Shown here: one piece after another, positions 36,701 through 47,016 of the stretch
Numbering within the stretch: the stretch's first letter is position 1
How the letters are laid out: each line of letters starts with the position of its first letter
NCBI GenBank assembly: GCA_001910725.1
Contig: MJGA01000009.1
Location: 496,001-560,000, forward strand
DNA: 64,000 nt
From: Phanerodontia chrysosporium
Taxonomy: Eukaryota > Basidiomycota > Agaricomycetes > Polyporales > Phanerochaetaceae
Direction of reading: 5' to 3'
Program-made: the position numbers and the translations under genes
The notes under the pieces: model-generated
What the model saw: the letters and a program-made list of their open reading frames with translations, nothing else
The model's database searches: none
What the model was told of the DNA's origin: nothing

Positions 36701-37859
36701 ACCGCCGGGGAAGGAGCTGACCAGGGTGGACGTATAGCCTGTCGTGAGATTGGTCGAGAATATGGCGTAAATGCCGGAGTGCACGTCCTTGCTGTACGTG
36801 AAGACACCGTTGTCGGCGACGTTCTTCGAGTAAATCAAGCTGTCTTCGCCGTGCCAGATGAGCTGCTCTGGACCAATCTGCTGGTCACCATAGTCCTCTG
36901 GGCCCCAACCGGCGGGTAGCGTCCTCGAGACAACGCGCTTGCCGCTCCCTGGCTCGATCTTGGTGTCGAACGAGTCCGGAATCTCGTATTCCCAGCCTTC
37001 GCCAGCACCGAGGCTGCGCCCGGAGGTATACCATTTGGTGGCAATGACCTTCTTCCCAGACGGGTGGAAGCGTGCGTCAGACACCCAGCGATAGGTCTCG
37101 TTGGTGACACGTCGAGCTACGCGGGTGTTAACCCCCAAGCAAAGCACGGACACGAAGGGGGCTCTACTGACCATGCAGGCGTCCTTCCCTGAGAAGCCTT
37201 CGCTCTTTGGCCAGCGCAGTCTCCCTAACGCCTCTCGCTAGTGCGTCCTCTTCCTCGCTCTGCAGAGCTAGGGCAACCTTCAGTTCTTCAGACGCGCTTT
37301 CCGGCCGGACGTCCATCGCATCGCACCCCTTCCATTCCGCGACCCAGATGTTCTCTATCCCGAGCTCCGCGTCGCTTCGAAAGACCAACTTGCTGCCATC
37401 CGGGGAGAAATGCGGGTCCGAGTCATGTGGGACGCCAAGGAGGACCGGACGAGCGCGAGTGCGCGACGCGGCAGCGTGTGAGTACGCGTCAGCGGGCAGA
37501 CAGTAGATGTCGCCCAGCATGTCGAATACGATGTCTCCGCTCTTCGGATTCACATCCAGACGCAGCCACGTCCCTTCAGTGACATCGTACTCCAGCTTGC
37601 GAGGGTACGGAAAGTCTGTGGAGATGTCCCAGGGCGTCGGCGGGCGCAGCGGCCATATGTCATCCTTCCACTCGCTCGCCGGGTTGCTTTGAACAGCAAG
37701 GGGATCTGCCGCCTGAGGAAGGATCTCCTGTCGCGTCAAGTAACTAGGAAGGAAGAATGAGAGTGACAAAGCAGTAGAAAGGAGGACGACAAGTCGGAAG
37801 AACCGCGACGTCGGCCTTGCTCTCTGCGAGGCGGGTTGAGGCTCAGCGAGGCCCTTCAT
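33737..37859 (-). CDS. Membrane-anchored beta-propeller amidohydrolase (frame broken by one missing base)
   Basis: Large hydrolase joining a TolB/WD40-like propeller to a metal-dependent amidohydrolase domain of the imidazolonepropionase type; substrate unknown. ATG at 37859 opens MKGLAEPQPASQRARP, followed by a signal anchor RFFRLVVLLSTALSLSFFLP. Propeller-type repeats follow: DPHFSPDGSKLVFRSD, DARFHPSGKKVIATKW, RPELSRDGRTLAFVRR, YPSFAFTPNDDAVIIW, GATKVVFQGAGANY-like strands. The catalytic domain starts near 35,180 (FVFTNATLLTMQSGSL) with metal motif DVHAHWNG, a second part HIVNYGGAWGEQYVWATED, and the C-terminal TPGKLADFVVYPPGFDVLEG. The frame breaks near 36,391-36,400: one added base joins IYHVPLSTNA to RGERTKSRAAP. 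Intron 37164 region joins REGRLHA to RRVTNETY. About eight introns. The anchor and N-terminal position suggest an extracytoplasmic enzyme. Stop at 33737. Confidence 0.88.
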
Positions 37860-38061
37860 CTTGCAGAGTTCTTTGAGCTGGCTGTTGCCTGTGCTCACTA
37901 GAACTTCTCAGACGAGACCGTGATGATGGATGAAAGCCGAATGGATGACTCAGCTACCCTGAGAGTTCCCACTGCTCCCGGCGAGCTCAACCACGCGCAA
38001 CCTCGACAAGCTCACGCGTAAGAGGAGATATTGATAGGCGCCTGATGCACAGCCACGTGGG

Positions 38062-39650
38062 ATGATGCCGGCAACGCGAACGCAATCGGCACACCCCGGC
38101 GCTAAATTCACACTGCAAAGGCGGGGGTGGACTTGCATCCTCGCTCTTTCAGCAACCACCACCACCTCGTTGAGCAGCTTCTACAGTCTCGTCAACGATG
38201 CCGCTTGCATCGTCGGGACTGCGTGTTCTGCGGGGACACACGCTGGGTAATCCCAGCAGGTCGTTGCATACACATGTCCCTCGACCTACACCAGCGAGGC
38301 CCACCAATTCCAAATCGCCTTCAAGCAAGCGAGACACTTCCTTTCGACGGTTGTCGGACATCTCACCACCGCAGGAACTTTCGCACCACCCACTCACATC
38401 GCAAACACATCCCGGTCGCTGCTTGAGAATGCGCACCGCTTCCCCTCCATCCAGCAACGACTTCCGTCGACCACCCGCTTCGCTCTCGCTCGCCCTTTGG
38501 GTGCGCCTTTCCTCCCACGCCCCCCTGCCGTACCCCGTAGCATATTTCAAGTGGGCCTCGGCACCGCCAGGAACTTCTCGACAGCCCGCCCAATCTTCGA
38601 CAACATCGCGCAGAACGTGCCCGTTACGGGCCGCGCATTCTGGGGAGCAGATTGGGACATGAAGCTTCAACAGGAGAAGGAGCAGCTCAGGCTGAAGAAG
38701 TACCAGAAGAAGGAGCAGAAGAAGGCACGCAAGGAGATGCTGCAGTCCGTCCGTGCCGTGCTCCAGGCTGCGGAGCCCCAGGCCCCCGCAGCTGAGGCCG
38801 AGACACGCACTGAGCTCGACCGCTACTTCCCCACCCCGTTGTCGACGAGGTCGTCACCTACCTGCTCATCCCCCTCGCGCCGACGCCGACGTCGCGCCTG
38901 CCTCTGCCTGTCTCGCCCTCCGTGCACACGTCGCACCACCCGTTGCTGCCGCTGTCGCACATCGCCGCGATGCACCACGAGCACAACACGCATGCACTGC
39001 GTGTCTCCACCGTGTTTGCACGTCTGGACGCCGCGCGCGTGTTCGACGAGCCCGCCGTCGGGACCTCGGCGTACGGCGACCCGAGTGGGCTCTGCACCGT
39101 GCTCGAAGTCCGGTTCGCGGGCTGGACCGCCGCGCGGGTGAGGAGTGTGCTGGGTGAGGCAGGCACGGGCTGGTGCGTGCTCGAGGAGGTGCGCGAGAAC
39201 GAGCACAGCGACCTCTCCACCGAAGCTGGCATGGACGACGCCCTGTCCGAGGCCAGCTTCAACACTGGCGCCAACTCTCCGTTCGAAGCCAGCATTGACC
39301 CCTCGGCGTCGTTCGTCCTCCCCACCCTCGACTTCTCCGCGTCGTTCGCACAGGAGACCGACTCGTGGGCGCGCACAGCCGCGCCGCCGTCCTCTGGCCT
39401 CGCAGACCTCGAGTTCCACAATGCGTGGTCCGCAGCCGAGAGCGACGCCATGTCTGACAGCCTGTCGGACCTCTCGGACTCGGACCTCGAGCTAGAGGAC
39501 TCCGCCTGGGGAAGCTCACTCGCGCCGTCGCGTCGGTCCTCCGTCGACTCATCGCACGATGCGTGGACGACCCTCGGCTTCAGCTCGCGCTTTGCTGGGC
39601 GGGTTGTGCATGATACCGCGTTCGAGGAACCTCGTGAACTTATGTTTTAG
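38062..39650 (+). CDS. Unknown coiled-coil protein (frame broken by one missing base)
   Basis: No family named. The start is uncertain: the open frame begins MMPATRTQ at 38062 and carries SLSSFYSLVNDAACIVGTAC. A 48 nt intron (38247-38294) joins it in phase to EAHQFQIAFKQARHFLSTVV. The frame runs through RSLLENAHRFPSIQQRLPS, FQVGLGTARNFSTARPIFDN and a charged coiled coil (KLQQEKEQLRLKKYQKKEQK). It breaks at four C (38834-38837); one more C rejoins VVDEVVTYLLIPLAPTPTSR. The rest holds LRVSTVFARLDAARVFDEPA and a Ser/Asp-rich C-terminus to 39650 (EEPRELMF). The Arg/Ser/Thr-rich N-terminal half could be a mitochondrial presequence, but that is a guess. Three overlapping open frames cover 38,130-38,660; the splice reading chosen is the one that gives continuous protein-like sequence. 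Confidence 0.6.
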
Positions 39651-41986
39651 TTTTTTCTCTCAACATCTGTGTATACTACTAATGCTGCTCCTAAATGAAT
39701 GTTGAGATGAATATTTGAATGCGTAGGTCGTGCTGGTTCTCTTCGCCGTCACACAGCTCGGAAGCACGTTTTTCTATTACGAAAATCTGAAATAAAACTG
39801 GTTAACAAACCCTTGACTTCGTTCGTGTTTTCTTTCAGTTCTTGACAGCCGAAAATACCATCACTAATCGGGTCTTTTTAAATCTGTCCCGTGTGAAAAC
39901 ATGCCCAGAACTTTCCGCTTGGCCAAAATCATCCAGGATTTCTGTGGGCTCTCTAGACGTACTTTGAAGACTATTGTTAAGGTATTGTATAGGCAGCCCG
40001 AATGGAAGGTGTGGATTAAAACGAAAAAAGTCGTGAACGGCTAGTTGATGGATGGCGTGACGAAATCTTCCAAACATGGCGAAGGCGTTGACCGTTTCGC
40101 GGCATCGAGCTGCTCAAATCTCGCTGTGACTGAGATGTGACCCTCTTCAAAGACTGGTCCCCGCAGAGCAGGTGCATTGAATGAGGGCACCTCTCGTTCA
40201 TCCTCTGGCTAAATATTCCGTGGGTTTGGTCATAGGTGCACTATATGCTAGTGTATAGGGCCAGGAATTTTGATGTTCGCACGTGGAGGAACGGGAGCTC
40301 CACCATTTCTGCAGCGAAAACGTTAAAAGACCGGAGTGATGATAGTAAAGGGGAATCACAGGAAAACCAGCTGAGTGGTAGGCGGCGGTCACTAAAAACC
40401 AATTGTATATAAAATGGCAGAAAATTGCATCAAAATTCCTTTCATCTCACCGCTTCCCAGGCAGTGTACGAGTCACAAAATCGGAGTTACCGCCTGCAGA
40501 GTGCACCCTTTGCGCGCTAAAGTGCCCGGCAAGTTCCGCGCCACGAAGCACACTGCCTTTGCGCATTTTCCGCTTGTCTCCATTTCTCGTCCTTCTTGCT
40601 CTTGACCACGATGTCACCACTAGGCTCTGCTTCGGCTCTGGTAAATATTATGCTTTTTATGGATTTGAAGCTCAAGACTCTGTACAATTTTCCACTAAAA
40701 TGGATGATTGGAGGACATGAGGCGATGCATGACGTACTCGGGATTCGTGCATCCTCCAGAGCAAGTAAGCATAGTCAACACGCTTTATGAGCCTGTTGGA
40801 CATGTCTCAAATTTTAGCCGACGTCGATGACATATTGCAATACCCCCCTGGTCAAATAAGTCTAGATTGGCGACGTCAGCCAACGTTACGTGCGCCGTAA
40901 CGTGAGTCTCTGCAGTCAAAGTGTCGTCTATACTCGGTTGCACATGCGACAGTACACGCCATAATTTTGAGGAACAACTAAGCTCACGCAGCTGCATTGC
41001 GGCGGGTCGTTACCGCTTCGGTATACTGGCGCGCCTCGCACCGCCTGCAACTCCAACCCAGAGCCCTTTGTCGAGCTCGCGCCGAGCCCGAGCCACGCAC
41101 CTCGATATCAAGACCTTTCCATCCTCGATGTTCATTCCCTACGCCACCACATGAACGACATGGTCGACCGCCAGCGCCGCGCAGGACATGACGCCTGCAG
41201 AACGCGAGCGTCTTGTGGCCTCTCGGCATCCCTCGCTGATCTTGCAGACCGCCCTACAGTGTTCTAGCGTGGTTTAGAATGGAGGCGCTTCAACCACCTT
41301 TCTGGTAGCTGTTCGCAGATCTTCCGACTCAGGTCTCTCCTCCTTGACTGTGAAGATGCCCTAGAACCGCCTTCGCCCCACACTCGCTCCATAGCGACGA
41401 TCCTCACCCCATGCCACAGCCACTCTATCATTCAGTTACCTGCCTCGTTGCGTCCAGTTTTTCCGACCGCTCTCCTGCGGGAACCCATAACGCCGCTTTC
41501 TCGAACCTGCCCGAGCCCCGAAGCCCGGCACATCGCACTGCGCCGCAAAATCAACGACGCCCACTCCCACACATCTATGACATGATTACTGCAAGCAATG
41601 CGATTGCAAGAATGTGGTACAATGCTGGTAGACGGTGCGCGACAATGCATACGGATACAATAAGTCAATGCGTGGATGGGTTGGGCGGGACGAATGAGGA
41701 TGGCTAGGGGTAATGTGAAAGTGCTAGGGGTGTTCGGGAATGCACCGACTCTGCAAAGATGTGTCCGTGAAGAGAGAACAGCACCGTGTGCAAGAGCAAG
41801 GAGGTGGAGAGCATATATGCATACCAAGAGTGTGCCTCGAGCCCGAAGGCGAGGCGTCGCAAGGAGGATGGACGCTGTCCTGCACCGAGTGAGCTACGAC
41901 GCTTGCCCGCGACCAGTCGCTGCGCGTACTCACCACGGTCAAACACAGGCGGCACAGCGAATGCGTCAAGCAGGCGTTGCACGCGC
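39651..41986. other. Long region without a recognised gene
   Basis: 2.3 kb between two converging genes. 39,700-40,950 is visibly richer in A and T than the flanks. Short open frames on both strands show no domain. No terminal repeats or transposase-like frames were recognised, so I cannot say whether it is old mobile DNA. Confidence 0.4.
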
Positions 41987-43344
41987 TCACGCGGCGCTCT
42001 CGAAGCTCATCTGCCACAGATCGCACCTGTCGCCCTGGGCCAGCTGCATGCCTGCAAAAATCCGCTTGCCCTGCAAGAGGTCGATGCGCCGCAGACCCTG
42101 CTGCCGCACGTACTCGTCCAGGAGCGGCGCATCCCGGCACCGCTGCACGAACGCCTCCGCGACGCGCCTGCGCCGCTCGGCGCTGTCGACAAGACGCGCG
42201 ATCTCGAGCTCCGTCAGCGGCGTGTGCAGCATGTCGTACACCGCGTCGAAGACGTCGCCGCAGGTGACGCCCTTCGGGTTCCACACGACGATGTCTGGCC
42301 AGTGCCGCAGCTGCGCGCACCGGAGCGTCATCCGCGCGAGCTTCACGCCCTCGACCGCCGGCTTGCAAAAGTCCCGCTCGAGCATCGGCGCCGGCACGCC
42401 GTCCGTGTACTTCTTCATCATGTACACCGGCAGGCCTGCGTCGAACCGGACGTATTTCCCCAGCGCGGGGTTCGCGGGCAGCAGCTGCCAGTGCAGCCCG
42501 AACTTGGCCGCGGGGAGCGGGATCGGTGTCGGCGGCTTGGACGGCAGCTCGCTCGGTGCCAGCAACGAGGTGTCGACAGGCGTCGGGCCGTCGGTTTCAG
42601 GATGCCCTTCGGCGGCCGCTTCGCTGGCGGCGCCGTCCTCTCCGTCGCCCGCGACGCTGACCGGACGCTCTGCGTCTCGTAGTCTGCACTGGACAGCGGA
42701 GAATCTCTGCTCTTGGAGGTTGACGCCCTCCGCGGACGCGCTGACGTGGGGGATGATGGAGCCCGTGCGTTGTTCGGCTTGAGGGGGCTTTCCGTGCGAT
42801 CCGGCCTGTGCGAAGTGGAAGGCCTCGGTTGCCCTACCTGTGGCGTCATCGACCGAGGTTTGTCCTGCGTGCCCGCAGTCCGTTCCGAGGCGCGCGACAC
42901 GGGCGGCCGCTGGGGCACGTCTATCGACGTCGTCCGTGTGCGTGGCCGCGTCGTCTGAGACCGGGGCTCGGGCGAGGCGACGTTCTTCCAGCCCTGCTCC
43001 ATCAGCGACGGAGCGGTCTTCCACCGCGGCGTGGGTGCGACGAGCTCTGGTGACTGGGGCGGTGGGCAGAATGGGGTCTTGGGAGGCGGCGACGCCACGA
43101 CCGTGGGCGTCGACGATCGGGATAGGAAGGACGGGGCCCGCCGCCGCTTGGCGGGAGTCCCTGGTGAAGGTGTATGACCGCTGCTAGAAGACGCTTCATC
43201 GTCCACGTAGCTCGCTGTCACATCGATGCTGAGCCTCAAGGGGACCGGCGAGTCCACCTCTGGGAGAGGTATCCTGCCGATCTTCGGGGCGGTCGGAGTA
43301 GAGACGATTTCGAGCTTGTCCCTCAGACGGTCTAATAGACCCAT
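41987..43344 (-). CDS. DUF6699-type protein (frame broken by one missing base)
   Basis: Basidiomycete protein with a C-terminal DUF6699-like domain; function unknown. ATG at 43344 opens MGLLDRLRDKLEIVSTP. A long Pro/Ser/Arg-rich disordered region follows (TPSPGTPAKRRRAPSFLSRS). At KGILKPT the frame is lost (42585-42589); one added G or C rejoins PTPVDTSLLAPSELPSKPPT. The domain reads KFGLHWQLLPANPALGKYVR, ARMTLRCAQLRHWPDIVVWN, PKGVTCGDVFDAVYDMLHTP and GLRRIDLLQGKRIFAGMQLA, ending DLWQMSFESAA at 41987. The GVTCGDVFDAVY block matches the usual GVTVGDVL signature. Apparently a single exon. Confidence 0.82.
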
Positions 43345-45736
43345 CGTAAGGTGAGCCGTTCGTTAAGAGTCGTAACTGGTGGTCGTGAACGGAAGGGGCA
43401 GATAGGAACTGGGCGAACGGAGGGTGAGGGGAGATGGTAGAGAGAAGGAAGGAAGCAGAGCGAAGCGTGGTGGGGGCCAGATCACAGTGAGATTGGGATA
43501 GGTGAGTGACGCTTGCTCGGCAGCGAGGATGGTGAATCACTCACCAGTCGCTGCAGCCTCGTCCGTCAAGGTAGTCCCGCAACCGATGTTGTCCAGGATG
43601 TCCTCCCGTCCTCGTCAACGCGCCTCGCTGTCGGAGCACGCTCCAAGCGCGGGCAGGCGGGCCAGACGGCCAGCAATTGGGGCGGATCGAGGAGGTTTGG
43701 GGGCAAGGGAGGCGTATCATCGTCGTGCCCTCGCTGAGAACATGAGGCAGCCCACGCACATGGCCAGATTATTCCAAAGCCGCCAACCCTCCCGCCCGGC
43801 GTCTTCCCCCAGAATGGCCGCCAATTTCCCTCGGCCATGTTTATCATTATTTATCCCTGTGGGTGTCTGAGTCTCTCCTCCGACGCCCCCTCTGCCTACA
43901 TTCCTTGTCGTCTTGCCGTTGTCCTGCCAGAGCATCCTTTTCGCCCGCGCAGCACTCGTCTCCTTCGCCTTCCTCCGGCCAGGTCAGCAGCTCGGTCCGC
44001 ACCCACCAGGTGCATCAGCCACGAAATTAGCATGAGGCGGGTCGTCCTCCCAGTTGACCTTCTGCGGAATGCTCTTCCACTCTCAGCTGCCCGCCTCGTG
44101 CTGAAAACCTCCCTCGCCGTATGCTCTCAACGGGCTGCATGCAGCAAGACCGCCCCGTGCTCCCGGGTCCTTTCCTATACTGGGACGAACTCTACTTCCG
44201 ATTCGTCGCCTGATAATCGGATCTGCACTCTGCACGGGTCGCCCTGAGATCCATGCAGATTGGGATTGCCTTAATTGCGGTCAGTTCCAGTGACTATTTC
44301 TCAGCAGGTATTAATGGACCGTTGGACTGGTTATAGGCCGCTTCTCAACTCGAGCTCGAGACCTGCAATGCTGTAGATCCAAAAGATCACCGAGGCGACT
44401 TCATTCTGGTGCTCGCGGAGCTCAATTGGGACCACGAACCAATGTGTTGAAAGACAGAAGCTTCAGCCTTTCCATCTGCCTTCGAAATTTTACAACAGCC
44501 ACACGCCACAATACCCGACCGCTGCAGACGGAGCGCTCATATCCGAGACTGCAGGCTGGTATGCGCTTCTCGAAGGTCCACATCCGAGCCACTTTGCACA
44601 CATGTTATTTACCGCTTTGCTTTTAATTTAAGGGGCCACGCTGTCGTCCAGTGCCGTAAAACCCTCCGGTGACCGTCCTGGGGCGGACCCACGTCTGTTA
44701 GGGCCTGTCCCGGGTGCGAACGCCGGGTGTTACAAAGCGATATGAAGGCTTGTTATACACGCTATCTGATGACTGAACTAGGTTCTAACCAGTGAGAGCC
44801 CTGCGTCAACTCCAACGTCGGTTGTTCGATTGAGACCCTTGTAAGTGGGTAACGAGCGGGGACGGATCCTGCGGCATGAGGATGAAGCGTGTCTCCGCGG
44901 ACTGGCGCAAGACGAACGGCACCAGACGCGGTCTGCTTCAGGGAGCATGCAATGCAAGGCTCGAAAGGTTGCACCGAGTGAATCTTCGGTGTGCAAGTGC
45001 AGCTTGTCGAGTTCCGGAGCGTGCGCTGGAAAATTGCGAGGGAATGTAACTGAGCCCGATTGCGTTGTTGTCAGCACACCGTGCCCGGGTACGAGGCAAG
45101 CTTTGACAGTTGCGGAGCAAAACCTCGTGGATTACATGGAGTGTTGACATGCTCCTGGCGAGCGGCCTGTACTTCGGACAGCCTTGGCAGAATCCGCGAA
45201 GAAATTGACAGGGGACTGACCAAGCTGATGTGCAGCATGAGCTGAGCATGGGACAAGAATGTCTATAACGCAGTACACTTTGTCTGGGATCGAGATGACA
45301 ATGCAGATGCCATGGTCTCGCAATGGAAACACTTGATCGCAAGTGCGGCAGGTTTTCAAGAGAGCCATGGAATAGTCTGGTCGGCGCGGAGATAGACGTG
45401 GGCGTGCTCAGCGAGCTCAAAGCGATGTAAGTCCGCCTGGGTTCGCGGTTGTCATATAGTAGTGACTATGGCACGTTATCGATCACGAACATCAACTGCT
45501 GCTTCGACTGCTGCTTCACAGGGAATAATTATATCGGCAGCTTGTGCTCAGCAGATACATTCTCACGTACCAATAATTCTGCTAAGCAGGTCATGGGTCG
45601 AAACGAAGGGGGTTATTCACGCCACGCGGAGGAGTAATGCAAGTTGCAGCCGTCTAGCGGAGACCTGAAATGACCAATCCTCTCGGTTGTAGAGTCATAG
45701 CTTGAGTACATCAATGGTTATGTTTCTATCCCTAGA
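43345..45736. other. Intergenic region without a recognised gene
   Basis: 43,345-43,500 is the upstream region of the DUF6699 gene. The remainder holds scattered open frames up to 160 codons (minus strand, 45420-44938) with no recognisable domain. No repeats or RNA genes seen. Confidence 0.4.
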
Positions 45737-45841
45737 TTACAAGTCAAACTCGAAGTCCGAGTCATCGTCTTCCTTATTCCTGATGTTCTTCGAAGTCTTC
45801 GCATTTGTGCTTGCAACGTTAGAGCGCATCCTAGATGATGG

Positions 45842-45875
<34 letters not shown>

Positions 45876-46707
45876 AAATCGTCGTCATCTTCGTCCCTCT
45901 TTCTCTGCTGGGGGCCGCCACGTTGAGGAATGATCGCTCCCGCCAGGATAAGGACAGCCTCGAGCTCTGTGGCGAGTGTCATAACGCAACTTAAATATAA
46001 GAGGGAAGGACAGTACCTTCAATTTTGCGCTCTCTGTCCGCGCCCCAAGCAACAATCTGGTTGATGACTTCGCCCTTGCGATAGATGATGAACATGGGTA
46101 CCCGCGAGTCCGGAAGGTTCGGAATGCACTTGTCCCCCACAATAGAGACGAACTTCGTGTGCGGATGACGTTGTGCGAGGGTCCGTACGTGTTCAAACGC
46201 ACGGTCACTGCGCGGTAGACTAAGGCACACTCGGATCAGATGTGCGCCACGCAGATATGGAGGCATGCCTACCCGTCCTTGTACAAAAAGCACACAACAC
46301 CGGTGCCCTTGCCCGCCATGTCTGCATCCTCTCCATCAACTTTGCTAGCCTCTGTCACCTCGCGCGTATAGTCCTCCCTGCTAATGGGGTACACGCGTCC
46401 AAAGCGGGCCTGCTGGAAGCGTTGCATCTCGCGGAGGCGCTCTCTCCTAATCTGCTCAATGATGCGAGCGGTCTCGTCGTCGCGCGCGTCCTCTGCAGCA
46501 TCGCGGAGCTCGTCAATGTCGAGATCCTCAAGCTTCTCCTGCAGCGTGGGAGGTGGTGAGGGCGAGCGGGACGGAGGGGTCACTGGCCGAGGTGGCAGGA
46601 TGCCATGCTTGCGGAGAGCATCGTTACTGAGCGACAGGTCGGAAGAATCCCTAGGTGCAGCGTATATTTGCTCACAATTCGGTGTCCTCGTTTGGGTTGA
46701 TAGCCAT
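45737..46707 (-). CDS. PLP2: Phosducin-like protein (PLP2/PDCL3 type)
   Basis: Thioredoxin-fold co-chaperone of the cytosolic chaperonin CCT, needed for actin and tubulin folding. ATG at 46707 opens MAINPNEDTE, and an intron joins FNDALRKHGILPPRP, the family's N-terminal hallmark. A helical region follows (KLEDLDIDELRDAAEDARD), then ERLREMQRFQQARFGRVYPI. The thioredoxin-like domain has GVVCFLYKDG, IRVCLSLPRSDRAFEHVRTL, HPHTKFVSIVGDKCIPNLPD and VPMFIIYRKGEVINQIVAWG. As usual for phosducins there is no CxxC redox pair. The C-terminus has an 11-aspartate run encoded by a pure (GAC)11 tract and ends DFEFDL at 45737. It shares a 309 base divergent promoter with the Dicer gene. Confidence 0.92.
45842..45874. 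repeat. (GTC)11 microsatellite inside the phosducin-like gene
   Basis: Eleven uninterrupted GTC units on the + strand, encoding eleven Asp (GAC) on the minus strand, in the acidic C-terminal tail. Probably length-variable between strains. Confidence 0.95.
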
Positions 46708-47016
46708 GTTTAGGGTGTAGCGTAGGTGTAGGATACGAGGAAGAGGTAGTCGCAGCTCAAGTGCTGCTCTGTCACGCCTGCTGCGACCTGCGGCGCAGTC
46801 ACGAATGACTACCAAATACGGTTGTCACAACCGTAACAGCCCTACGACCTGCGGACTGCGCGGTCGAGAAACCGTTCTCTTTGTCTTCTCCTCACCGTCA
46901 ACTCGATCTCCGACCTCCACCTCCGCCAGTCGCGCTCGGCGATGCGACTTGGTCTACGCTGAACCTCAATCCCCCACGATACAGACTGTACTTATATAGG
47001 TTTCGACTCTGGCAAG
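46708..47016. promoter_or_regulatory. Divergent promoter, phosducin-like gene / Dicer
   Basis: 309 bases between two opposite start codons. A TATATAGG sequence near 46,993-47,000 is too close to the Dicer ATG to be sure as a TATA box. Confidence 0.45.

Noticed and set aside
26164..38837. Calling the frame-broken genes pseudogenes
   Set aside because: Each has one single-base break only, no stops elsewhere and intact splice sites, and the same pattern hits essential genes; sequence error explains them better.
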